Shown here: piece after piece, positions 1 through 6,994 of the stretch | Numbering within the stretch: position 1 is the first letter of the stretch | Layout of the letters: every line of letters begins with the position of its first letter | The notes under the pieces: generated by a model | Told to the model about the DNA's origin: nothing | Database searches by the model: none | What the model saw: the letters and a program-made list of their open reading frames with translations, nothing else | Translations under genes and position numbers: made by a program | Assembly (NCBI GenBank): GCA_009775535.1 | Contig: VSPW01000025.1 | Coordinates: 1 to 15,398, forward strand | Reading direction: 5' to 3' | Length of the DNA stretch: 15,398 nucleotides | Source of the DNA: Muribaculaceae bacterium | GTDB taxonomy: Bacteria > Bacteroidota > Bacteroidia > Bacteroidales > Muribaculaceae

Positions 1-1810
1 GCAAGCCAGAGTTCTTGAGGCGCTCACCTACAAAAGGACACGAATATCCGACTTCCATATGTCCCAAGTGGAGGTCGCTGACAACACTGTTGTTCCTTCC
101 AGAACGCCGCAGTTCGCGTTCATTCAAGTTGTTGAAGAATTTAGACTCAATATGCCCCAGCCTTGCACGCGTCTTCCGGGAAAGCAACAGGACTAGCAGG
201 AATACGACCGCAACACCAACCGATACGCCTATGGCCATAGAATATTCCGCACTTATCACATTTATCACAAATACCATAGCCACCACCACCCGGAAAAGCC
301 ACATGACCACCAGAGGAATCTCAACACCCAGCACCTTCTTACCGACAGGATAATGGGATTGTGGACGTGATGTCGGAGACATCAACGCCAACAGGAACGG
401 CCCCATTGCCAAAAGCGTGACAACTGTGACTATAAGGCGTGCCCATGATGGGAATATCTGTGCAAGCCATGGAGAAAGGTACATACGGGCAACAAGGGAA
501 ATGGCTATCAGAACACACGAATACAACAACGTTCGCCATACGTAACGGCGCATAACCATGCCCCATCCATTGGTGTTGGACGCCTGTGTCTCGGCCTCCT
601 TTGAATAACGGTCAATCAGAAAATGTAACCGCCCAGGCAAAATCCGTTCTGCAAAACGATATGCAGACGCTGACATCTTTATAAAATATGGCGTAGTAAA
701 TGTCGTTATTACGGATACGGCGACAACAATCGGGTAAATTTCGGCATTAAGCACTCCCAACGACATGCCCAACGATGCTATGATAAAGGCAAATTCACCA
801 ATCTGGGTCAGGCAGAATCCGGATTCTATCGCTATCTTCAAAGGCTGTCCTGTGATAAGCATACCTGCAGTACCGAAAAATATCATCCCACCAATTACAA
901 CTACGGACAGCACAAGTATGGGCCACCAGTATTGCACTATTATGCCAGGCTGCACCATCATTCCGACGGATATGAAAAACACAGCACCAAAAAGATCCTT
1001 TACCGGTGATGTCACCTGCTCAATACGCTCGGCATAGCTAGTTCCAGCCAGAATCGACCCCATCACAAATGCCCCTAGCGCCAATGAAAATCCACATGCG
1101 ACAGAAAACACTGCCATACCAAGGCAAAGGCCCATAGAAATCACCAGCAGCGATTCTGCATTTATGAACCTGCGGCATGCATTCAGGATGGATGGTATAA
1201 GGTATACACCGACAAGGAACCAAATGATGAGGAAAAACACAAGTTTTGCTATAGAGAACAGCAGCTCCCCCCCTTCGACACTGTCGTTTATCGCAATTGA
1301 CGAAAGTATAACCATCATCAACACTGCAAACAAATCCTCGACTATAAGTACGGCAAAGACGATTGAGGCGAATTTACGCTGCCTCATCCCCAAGTCGGTA
1401 AGTGCCTTTATTATTATTGTGGTAGACGACATCGACATCATGCCACCAAGGAAAAGGCTGTTTATACGTGAAAAGCCCAATAATGTGCCTATGGCGAAAC
1501 CGCAACACATCATTCCTGCAACTATTATCAGCGATGTAACTGCTGCCGACCCACCTACATTCAACAGTTTCTTGAAACTGAATTCGAGTCCCAGAGAAAA
1601 CAGTAGTACAACTATACCTATCTGCGCCCAGAATTCAATGTTGCTTTCTGTCGTTACGGACGGAAGGTATTCAAAATGCGGACTGGCAAGAAATCCTGCC
1701 ACTATGTAACCGAGCACCACCGGCTGCCTTATCCACTTGAAAATGATTGTGACGACAGCCCCTAGCAGGAGCAGGAACGCAAGGTCTGTGATCAATCCTT
1801 CGATTTCCAT
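1..1810 (-). CDS. Kef-type cation/proton antiporter (CPA2), 3' end cut by window edge
   Basis: Integral membrane cation:proton antiporter of the CPA2/Kef family. The frame is open from the ATG at 1810 to base 1 (603 codons), so the C-terminus lies outside the window. Residues about 5-380 form the Na+/H+ exchanger domain with many hydrophobic segments. Family-like motifs are LLFSLGLEF (69-77), MSSTTIIIKAL (127-136 area), LIVEDLFAVL (155-164, with an acidic ED pair in the transport region) and LTQIGEFAFIIA (334-345). Four more hydrophobic segments follow (about 423-445, 458-478, 498-520, 524-545). The tail (about 578-603, with SDLHLGHMEVG) looks like the start of an RCK_C/TrkA_C-type regulatory domain. 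No Rossmann-type TrkA_N domain is seen in the part present, unlike E. coli KefB/KefC. The ATG directly follows the TAG stop of the upstream MgtC gene with no spacer, which suggests translational coupling. Ion specificity (K+ or Na+) cannot be read from the sequence. Confidence 0.93.
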   Translation of the reverse strand, partial: MEIEGLITDLAFLLLLGAVVTIIFKWIRQPVVLGYIVAGFLASPHFEYLPSVTTESNIEFWAQIGIVVLLFSLGLEFSFKKLLNVGGSAAVTSLIIVAGMMCCGFAIGTLLGFSRINSLFLGGMMSMSSTTIIIKALTDLGMRQRKFASIVFAVLIVEDLFAVLMMVILSSIAINDSVEGGELLFSIAKLVFFLIIWFLVGVYLIPSILNACRRFINAESLLVISMGLCLGMAVFSVACGFSLALGAFVMGSILAGTSYAERIEQVTSPVKDLFGAVFFISVGMMVQPGIIVQYWWPILVLSVVVIGGMIFFGTAGMLITGQPLKIAIESGFCLTQIGEFAFIIASLGMSLGVLNAEIYPIVVAVSVITTFTTPYFIKMSASAYRFAERILPGRLHFLIDRYSKEAETQASNTNGWGMVMRRYVWRTLLYSCVLIAISLVARMYLSPWLAQIFPSWARLIVTVVTLLAMGPFLLALMSPTSRPQSHYPVGKKVLGVEIPLVVMWLFRVVVAMVFVINVISAEYSMAIGVSVGVAVVFLLVLLLSRKTRARLGHIESKFFNNLNERELRRSGRNNSVVSDLHLGHMEVGYSCPFVGERLKNSGL

Positions 1811-2536
1811 CTATAATTGGGTTGCGACTGTTAGCGATGTGGTAGGATATATATCATGCAACTGCTTGAACAATTTTATATAATCCACCGGCTCTTTTGC
1901 CAGGACCACCATGCTAAGGCGTGTACTCCCGGCTGTATAGTCATAATCCAGATAAAAATTTGTCAGGGACACGTGATGCCGCCTAAGTTCAGTGCGGTAA
2001 GGGGCTATATCCTCAACAATATCCGATATTGTAGCCCTTATTATCCGAGCTTCCGATCCGATGGACAACTTACGCTCTATCCGTTCAAGATAAAGAAGTA
2101 TAAACAAGATCAGCAGCGTGGCCACGATGGAAAGGACATAAAGCCCTACCCCGATTGCCATACCTAACGCCGCGACCATCCATATGCCAGCAGCGGTGGT
2201 GAGCCCGCGTACAGAACCCTTCATCTGTATGATCGCACCAGCCCCAAGGAAACCGATACCCGTGACAACCTGCGCGGCAATACGCCCGGGGTCACCGTTT
2301 TTCAGTCCCATATATTCCTGAGGGACATAAATGGACAGCAGCATCGCCAATGTGGCGCCCATAGCAATCAGCGAGAATGTCCTCACTCCAGCTGTCTGCC
2401 CTTTACGTTTGCGTTCATATCCAATCACAGCGCCAAGCAAAAGACTTAACACGAGCTTATATATAGAGCCGACGGTATTGACCTCAATTGAGTTCACCGA
2501 CATATATATTGCATCCCATACTGAAGCTATATCCAA
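1811..2536 (-). CDS. MgtC/SapB family membrane protein
   Basis: Small membrane protein of the MgtC/SapB family. Relatives are linked to growth in low magnesium and to control of membrane ATPase or pH. About five hydrophobic segments lie in residues 27-150. The family signature is clear: GYERKRKGQTAGVRTFS (about 39-55), then GIGFLGAGAII and VRGLTTAAGIWMVAALGMAIG (about 93-128). A soluble C-terminal domain (about 160-241) has the look of the ACT-like regulatory tail of many MgtC proteins. Start choice: a TTG at 2536 has AAAAGG (2549-2544) seven bases upstream and begins after the stop of the preceding gene (2553). An ATG at 2503 is the main alternative. An ATG at 2599 is open but would overlap the upstream gene by 47 bases. 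The TAG stop touches the ATG of the antiporter, so the two are surely co-transcribed. Family assignment is firm; the substrate or role in this organism is unknown. Confidence 0.9.
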   Translation of the reverse strand: MDIASVWDAIYMSVNSIEVNTVGSIYKLVLSLLLGAVIGYERKRKGQTAGVRTFSLIAMGATLAMLLSIYVPQEYMGLKNGDPGRIAAQVVTGIGFLGAGAIIQMKGSVRGLTTAAGIWMVAALGMAIGVGLYVLSIVATLLILFILLYLERIERKLSIGSEARIIRATISDIVEDIAPYRTELRRHHVSLTNFYLDYDYTAGSTRLSMVVLAKEPVDYIKLFKQLHDIYPTTSLTVATQL

Positions 2537-2552
2537 GACTATACCTTTTATA

Positions 2553-3596
2553 TTATTTAAGTGTAAATGAACGCGAAGCCAAGCGGTAGTTGTCAGCAAA
2601 AAGCTCTACCGTATATTCTCCGGCATCAAGGGCCGTATTGACATCCCAGTAGATTGTGACGCCGCTAAGCTCTTCGCCAGCATATTCTATGACTTTACGT
2701 GCAGTAAATGGCACTTCTGTACCCTCAAACGGGAACGTGCCATCTCCTCCCAGCAAATTTCCGGCCGGAGAGGTAATACGCAGGTAGATCGTTTTCTCCC
2801 CTACCGGCGTGGAATTATTCTGTGGGATTGTAAATACCACCCGCAATTGCCTTGCCTTTTTAACCTTTTTCTCGACCTTTCCCTTAGAATTGAGTGCGGT
2901 AAGGCTAACGCCAGTCACATTCAGCTTTTCGGCAAGCGACATCCGTTCAGACAGGTGCTCATTCTGTTCAGCCGTCTCCCTAACCTGCGACGACAACCGT
3001 GCATTCTCCTCCTTTACCTGATTATTTTCATCCCGGAGGGCGGCATTTTCCTTGTTAAGCCGATCAATTTCTTCCACATAATGGCGCAATATGCCACGGA
3101 GAGTGTCAATCTCGTCCTTTAACTGCTTAATCTGAGCCGCGCTCTTTGCCTTTTCATTGTTCAATTCACTGAGCAACTGCTCGACACGCAACTTTGCGGC
3201 ATTATATTTCTCCGTAAGCTGACGTTTTACGGAATCATCCGTAATGGCCCGCATCTGGTTCTCGTAGCCTTGGAATTCATTGTCAAGGGCTGTATACTCG
3301 TTCTGCAGTGAAAGCTGCTCATTGGCCAGCCTTAACTGCTCTATTTCCTGCTGCTTACGGTCGGCTTCATTCACATTATCGACCACCATCTTTATAAGGA
3401 TGGCTGCAATTGCCAATATAATGACCCCTATCACAATGCCTCCGACGAGCCACATTTTTTTACGCGACTTTACGCCATCATTGCCAGAATTTCCGGGACT
3501 TGAATCCATATTACCGGAATGACCATGTATTGTAGACGGTTTACGTGACTGTGGAGTATGTCCGTCTCGTGTAGGGGTGGGCTCAAAGGGATCCAT
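2553..3596 (-). CDS. Single-pass membrane protein with long coiled coil and C-terminal beta domain (unknown function)
   Basis: I do not recognise a named family. The 347-residue protein has four parts: a Pro/Ser/Gly-rich N-terminal tail (1-47) ending in basic residues; one strongly hydrophobic segment (about 49-70); a Glu/Gln/Lys/Leu-rich coiled coil (about 73-225); and a compact C-terminal domain (about 228-347) rich in beta-type residues with a TIYLRITSPAGN stretch. The basic VKSRKK just before the membrane segment predicts the N-terminus in the cytoplasm and the coiled coil plus beta domain in the periplasm. It is the first gene of the operon leading to MgtC and the antiporter, ending 16 bases before the preferred MgtC start. 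It could be an envelope spacer or a sensor partner for the transporter, but that is only inference from position. The gene model is secure; the function is open. Confidence 0.9.
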   Translation of the reverse strand: MDPFEPTPTRDGHTPQSRKPSTIHGHSGNMDSSPGNSGNDGVKSRKKMWLVGGIVIGVIILAIAAILIKMVVDNVNEADRKQQEIEQLRLANEQLSLQNEYTALDNEFQGYENQMRAITDDSVKRQLTEKYNAAKLRVEQLLSELNNEKAKSAAQIKQLKDEIDTLRGILRHYVEEIDRLNKENAALRDENNQVKEENARLSSQVRETAEQNEHLSERMSLAEKLNVTGVSLTALNSKGKVEKKVKKARQLRVVFTIPQNNSTPVGEKTIYLRITSPAGNLLGGDGTFPFEGTEVPFTARKVIEYAGEELSGVTIYWDVNTALDAGEYTVELFADNYRLASRSFTLK

Positions 3597-3640
3597 AAGA
3601 ACGTAATAAATTCAAAAATTCCATTATATCTTTACGGCTG

Positions 3641-3648
3641 CAAATTTA
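3641..3648 (-). promoter_or_regulatory. Bacteroidota -7 promoter box (TAnnTTTG) for the coiled-coil/MgtC/antiporter operon
   Basis: On the minus strand this reads TAAATTTG, an exact match to the TAnnTTTG box used by the primary sigma factor of Bacteroidota. It lies 44 bases before the ATG at 3596. No clear TTTG -33 box is found at the usual 19-21 base spacing, so the call rests on one box plus position. Confidence 0.5.
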
Positions 3649-3703
3649 ACAATTATACGCCGATTAATGATTCTAAACATTCTTAATTTTTACATATAAC
3701 AAT

Positions 3704-3736
3704 ACGGGACAAATGGATGACGTCCATTTGTCCCGT
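3704..3736 (-). terminator. 14-bp perfect hairpin after the S8 protease gene
   Basis: An uninterrupted 14-bp inverted repeat (3704-3717 with 3723-3736) encloses a 5-base loop, 41 bases beyond the TGA stop of the S8 protease. The 3' flank on the minus strand is only moderately U-rich (TATTGTTATATG), so it could be a terminator with a weak U tract or an mRNA 3'-end stabiliser. Its position, between the end of the exported-protein operon and the promoter of the next operon, favours termination. Confidence 0.65.
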
Positions 3737-3777
3737 GCCAATCGGCTAATTTTTGTCAAAGAATCAGCCCATGCATC

Positions 3778-5946
3778 TCACAGTACCACCTTGACAGATG
3801 AACCATCTGACAGGAATCTTAACACATATACACCGGATGCCCATGAAGAAGCGTCTATGTTGCCAAATGAAGAACCGACATGATATATGCCTACCCTTGC
3901 ACCGGTAACAGTGTAAACCTCCACATCTTCCCCACCGCATACAGATGCCGGCAAAGAAATGCATATGTTACGCGAGCCTCGTTCAACCCAAGCATCAACA
4001 GAACCTTGGCCAGAACCTATACCATCGACACCCGATTTGGTAAGGATGTGCTTCAATCCGGCATATGCATCCAATCGGCCATATCCCGCACGGTTATTAG
4101 GCACACTGCCAGTATTGCTGTCAGAAACAGATGTGGACTTTATCACATCCCGGATATCGTCCGGAGTGAGGTCCGGATTGGCCTGCAACCATAATGCAAC
4201 CGTCCCTGTTACAACTGGAGAGGCCATCGATGTGCCTATGTTTATATCATAATAATAGGCATTACCGGATTCGCTATATGTACGCTGTACGAGATTTGCC
4301 AACGCATCAGACAAAGCATATTTGTTAACCGCCGATACCACTAAGGCGCCAGGTGCAAGTACATCTGGCTTTGTACGGCCATCAGCAGTCGGGCCATAGC
4401 TTGAAAATGAGGAAATAGCCCCTATAGGCAACTCTTTTTCACCATAGCCAGACACCATATATAACGACCCTGGCTCTCTCATATACAGAGGGAAATTGAA
4501 ACGCGTGTTATATGACCCTGTCGATATTACAGATTGGGATGTACCACCTATCTCACCTACAGAACCATCCAACACCCCGGCTGTCCATCCGCGCAAGCCG
4601 CCATTGACGAAATCGTTCTGTGTCGCGTTCCACATATGCACATCAGAGCCAGCCTCACCATTTACAACAATACCTATTGAACGGTTGGATGCAAGCCCTG
4701 ATACATATGCTTCAACATATATATTAGGAGCACCGTTTACAGGATTCTCGACTGGAACTATCTTTACGGTACAGTCTACACCCGTTTCGTCCGGATAAAA
4801 ATATTCATATATGCTTTTGTTGCCCGTTGATGACACCTCTTCGCTCTCAGCAACCGTCTTGCCCTTGAAAGTATCGACAATAACCATTTTTACCGTAAAT
4901 TCAGACCCTGATGAGCCCCATATGTCGACCAGCGTGTTCTTATTGGTAGATGAGGCAAACCCCAATATTGTCTTTAACGTTTTGTCGTCTTCTGTGAACG
5001 TCTTATGGACATGCAGCCTCTTTCCACCTTCATTTCCGGCAGCACCGACAAGTATACGTCCAGGCCCAACTACAGAATCAAAGAACCTGTCTATTGTCGA
5101 AGTCCCGTCGTGCGGGCCCATATGTGAACCCAGACTCATATTTATCACACATGGCTTTCCTACGCTTTCAGCATAGTCGAAAATGTACTTTACCGCGTTT
5201 GGTATGTCAACAGAATTCTGGCCAAAGCTCACAAATACGATATCGGCATCAGGAGCTACACCGTGGTAGCCAGACTTCTTGTCCGCACCTGTGGCAATAC
5301 CTGCCACATGGCTACCATGATACTCCCCTTCGGTATCTACCCTGGCCGACAAAATCTCTTCTGTCGTAGTGTATTCCACGCCATATCTGAAATCTGCCGG
5401 TGCACGCCCAATACCATTTTGATTCCAGACCCGTTTAAGCCTACATTCCTTACCATCAGAGGTATAAAAATCAAGGTGTCCGTATTCCATGCCGGTATCA
5501 ATTATACCAATGACCACGCCTTTGCCTGTATATGGGTTCGGCAGATCTTTATTGGAATTTAAGTGCACGATGTCAACACCTGTGGCAACACGGGCTTTAT
5601 CCATAAGCAAATTTACAGGAGAGCCCATTTCTATAAACTTTATGCCTTCCAGTTCACTTATATCGCGCAACGATGCAACCGGAACTGATGCCGTCACACA
5701 ATTACCGAAATCCGTATACACCTTACCACCAAGGCGTTCTATTTGTTCCAATACACCTATGTCATCCAACTCAATGAAAACTTTTACCTGTTTGACGGCC
5801 AAAGTATCACCGTCAGCCTTTATGGTAAACGCCGGAGCTCCCGGACGGTGCATAAGAAGCGCTTCCGCATTTGGTGAGAGTTTCTGGGCATATACCCCAG
5901 AAACTGCCACCAAAAAGCATGCTATTATTAAATTTCGCTTATTCAT
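3778..5946 (-). CDS. Secreted subtilisin-like S8 serine protease with T9SS-type C-terminal sorting domain
   Basis: Exported serine endopeptidase of family S8. Start ATG at 5946 is preferred: it gives a clean Sec signal peptide (MNKRNLIIACFLVAVSGVYA, 1-20) and lies just past the stop of the upstream gene, whereas the ATG at 5970 would add eight residues and overlap it. Residues about 38-120 resemble an inhibitor-type propeptide. The catalytic triad is visible: D150 in IIDTG, H210 in HGSHVAGIATG and S573 in GTSMASP, with oxyanion-hole N305 in GAAGNEG. The stretch between N305 and S573 is long (about 268 residues) and contains an inserted beta-rich domain (about 315-500), reminiscent of the jelly-roll insert of Csp-like subtilases. 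The last about 80 residues start at VDGIG (640) and end SGVYVLRFLSDGSSVKVVL, typical of a T9SS type A sorting domain, predicting outer-membrane transfer and surface attachment or release. It is the last gene of a four-gene operon. The substrate is unknown. Confidence 0.94.
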   Translation of the reverse strand: MNKRNLIIACFLVAVSGVYAQKLSPNAEALLMHRPGAPAFTIKADGDTLAVKQVKVFIELDDIGVLEQIERLGGKVYTDFGNCVTASVPVASLRDISELEGIKFIEMGSPVNLLMDKARVATGVDIVHLNSNKDLPNPYTGKGVVIGIIDTGMEYGHLDFYTSDGKECRLKRVWNQNGIGRAPADFRYGVEYTTTEEILSARVDTEGEYHGSHVAGIATGADKKSGYHGVAPDADIVFVSFGQNSVDIPNAVKYIFDYAESVGKPCVINMSLGSHMGPHDGTSTIDRFFDSVVGPGRILVGAAGNEGGKRLHVHKTFTEDDKTLKTILGFASSTNKNTLVDIWGSSGSEFTVKMVIVDTFKGKTVAESEEVSSTGNKSIYEYFYPDETGVDCTVKIVPVENPVNGAPNIYVEAYVSGLASNRSIGIVVNGEAGSDVHMWNATQNDFVNGGLRGWTAGVLDGSVGEIGGTSQSVISTGSYNTRFNFPLYMREPGSLYMVSGYGEKELPIGAISSFSSYGPTADGRTKPDVLAPGALVVSAVNKYALSDALANLVQRTYSESGNAYYYDINIGTSMASPVVTGTVALWLQANPDLTPDDIRDVIKSTSVSDSNTGSVPNNRAGYGRLDAYAGLKHILTKSGVDGIGSGQGSVDAWVERGSRNICISLPASVCGGEDVEVYTVTGARVGIYHVGSSFGNIDASSWASGVYVLRFLSDGSSVKVVL

Positions 5947-5950
5947 AAAT

Positions 5951-6994
5951 CTATTCAACAGCGCCAACATAGTTTAGGATAATCTTTTCCGGAGTCCCAA
6001 GATGGGTACCCATATAATTATTATAATAGTTTTGTACTTCTATAAAAAGTTCGTATGTACCGTCATCATTCAGAGCCACTTTCATAGTACCGTTATCTGC
6101 ACAATTTTTATACTGTGCGGATGGATCTGAAGGATCATTCCCATACAATTGTATCACGCCATATTGGAAAGACCATCCTTTTGTCTCGGACAGATTCAAA
6201 GTCCCGGCATTAATGAGATCCTCTTCTATGACAAGCTTTATATCATCATATACTTTTTGTGAATCGGTATAGAAATAGAATGTATGTTTTTTGGAATATG
6301 ATGAATATGTATGGTCTACACTTTCAACATTTGCATGTATTGACTGATTGCCATTCAAATCATAGTAAAAGAATTCATTTCCATAAACTATGCCTGGAAT
6401 CATGCCAGAAAGGGTCTCAACAGACTTTACTGCACCTTTATAATCGGCGGACACTTCAGTGCCATCATCAAATAAGGCATCAATTTTCAACGTCACATTG
6501 CCGCTCTTACGGTCAATGGCCGTTGTCAGAGTACCTTCTGATACATTGTCCAATATATATTCGGAGCCACCTTCTGTGTATTTCACTAACTGAAGTGAAT
6601 AACTGTTACGTTCATTGGCAAGGTCCAGATCCGATGTATACAGCTTTGACGCAGATAATGTTAAATATAGACCATATTCGCCAGATGCCAGACCTTCCGG
6701 TGTGTCCGAATGAACCGTCCCAAAACCAAAGCCGGTATATCCTCCAGTCTCGGTAGGGCTTTCCCTGAATAATACTGGGATGGACGGATAACTAACCGTC
6801 TCTCCATCCGAAGATTTAATCGAGAAAGCCACCGCAACATCCCTTATATCGAATGCAATCCTGGAAACATCTTTTACATTGTATTCCACTTTGGAGCCGT
6901 CCTTTAACGACACGACCATAAATTCTTCTTCAGCCGCATTAAGGTTAAGGATGGACATGGCCATCAACACGGATATTATATTTGATTTTTTCAT
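5951..6994 (-). CDS. Exported protein with two copies of a beta-repeat domain shared with its neighbour (unknown function)
   Basis: No named family recognised. The 347-residue protein has an N-terminal signal peptide (about 1-20, no lipobox cysteine), then a short module VVSLKDGSKVEYNVKDVSRI (about 27-46) of a type common at the N-terminus of Bacteroidales exported proteins. Two beta-rich units follow (about 74-190 and 203-345). Each ends in a pattern with G-T-(L/M), then an (S/D)G(N/T) turn followed by alternating hydrophobic residues, then a YxGAV close (EGTLTTAIDRKSGNVTLKI at 153-171; NGTMKVALNDDGTYELFIE at 301-319). The same pattern occurs three times in the 608-residue protein encoded just upstream. 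Unlike the neighbours, it has no T9SS-type tail and stops right after the second repeat, so it may stay in the periplasm or bind a partner. Its ATG overlaps the upstream stop by four bases (ATGA), indicating coupling; the S8 protease gene starts four bases after its stop. Confidence 0.9.
   Translation of the reverse strand: MKKSNIISVLMAMSILNLNAAEEEFMVVSLKDGSKVEYNVKDVSRIAFDIRDVAVAFSIKSSDGETVSYPSIPVLFRESPTETGGYTGFGFGTVHSDTPEGLASGEYGLYLTLSASKLYTSDLDLANERNSYSLQLVKYTEGGSEYILDNVSEGTLTTAIDRKSGNVTLKIDALFDDGTEVSADYKGAVKSVETLSGMIPGIVYGNEFFYYDLNGNQSIHANVESVDHTYSSYSKKHTFYFYTDSQKVYDDIKLVIEEDLINAGTLNLSETKGWSFQYGVIQLYGNDPSDPSAQYKNCADNGTMKVALNDDGTYELFIEVQNYYNNYMGTHLGTPEKIILNYVGAVE

Noticed and set aside
1164..1709. 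Long plus-strand open frame (181 codons) opposite the antiporter
   Set aside because: The minus-strand frame gives an unmistakable antiporter with membrane segments and motifs; the plus-strand product is low-complexity Ser/Thr/Ile-rich without domain features.
2537..2599. Upstream start of the MgtC gene at 2599
   Set aside because: It would overlap the coiled-coil gene by 47 bases and adds residues unlike MgtC; the TTG at 2536 with AAAAGG or the ATG at 2503 fit better.
5489..5977. Plus-strand open frame (162 codons) opposite the start of the S8 protease
   Set aside because: Antisense to the catalytic Asp region and signal peptide of a clear protease; no recognisable protein features.
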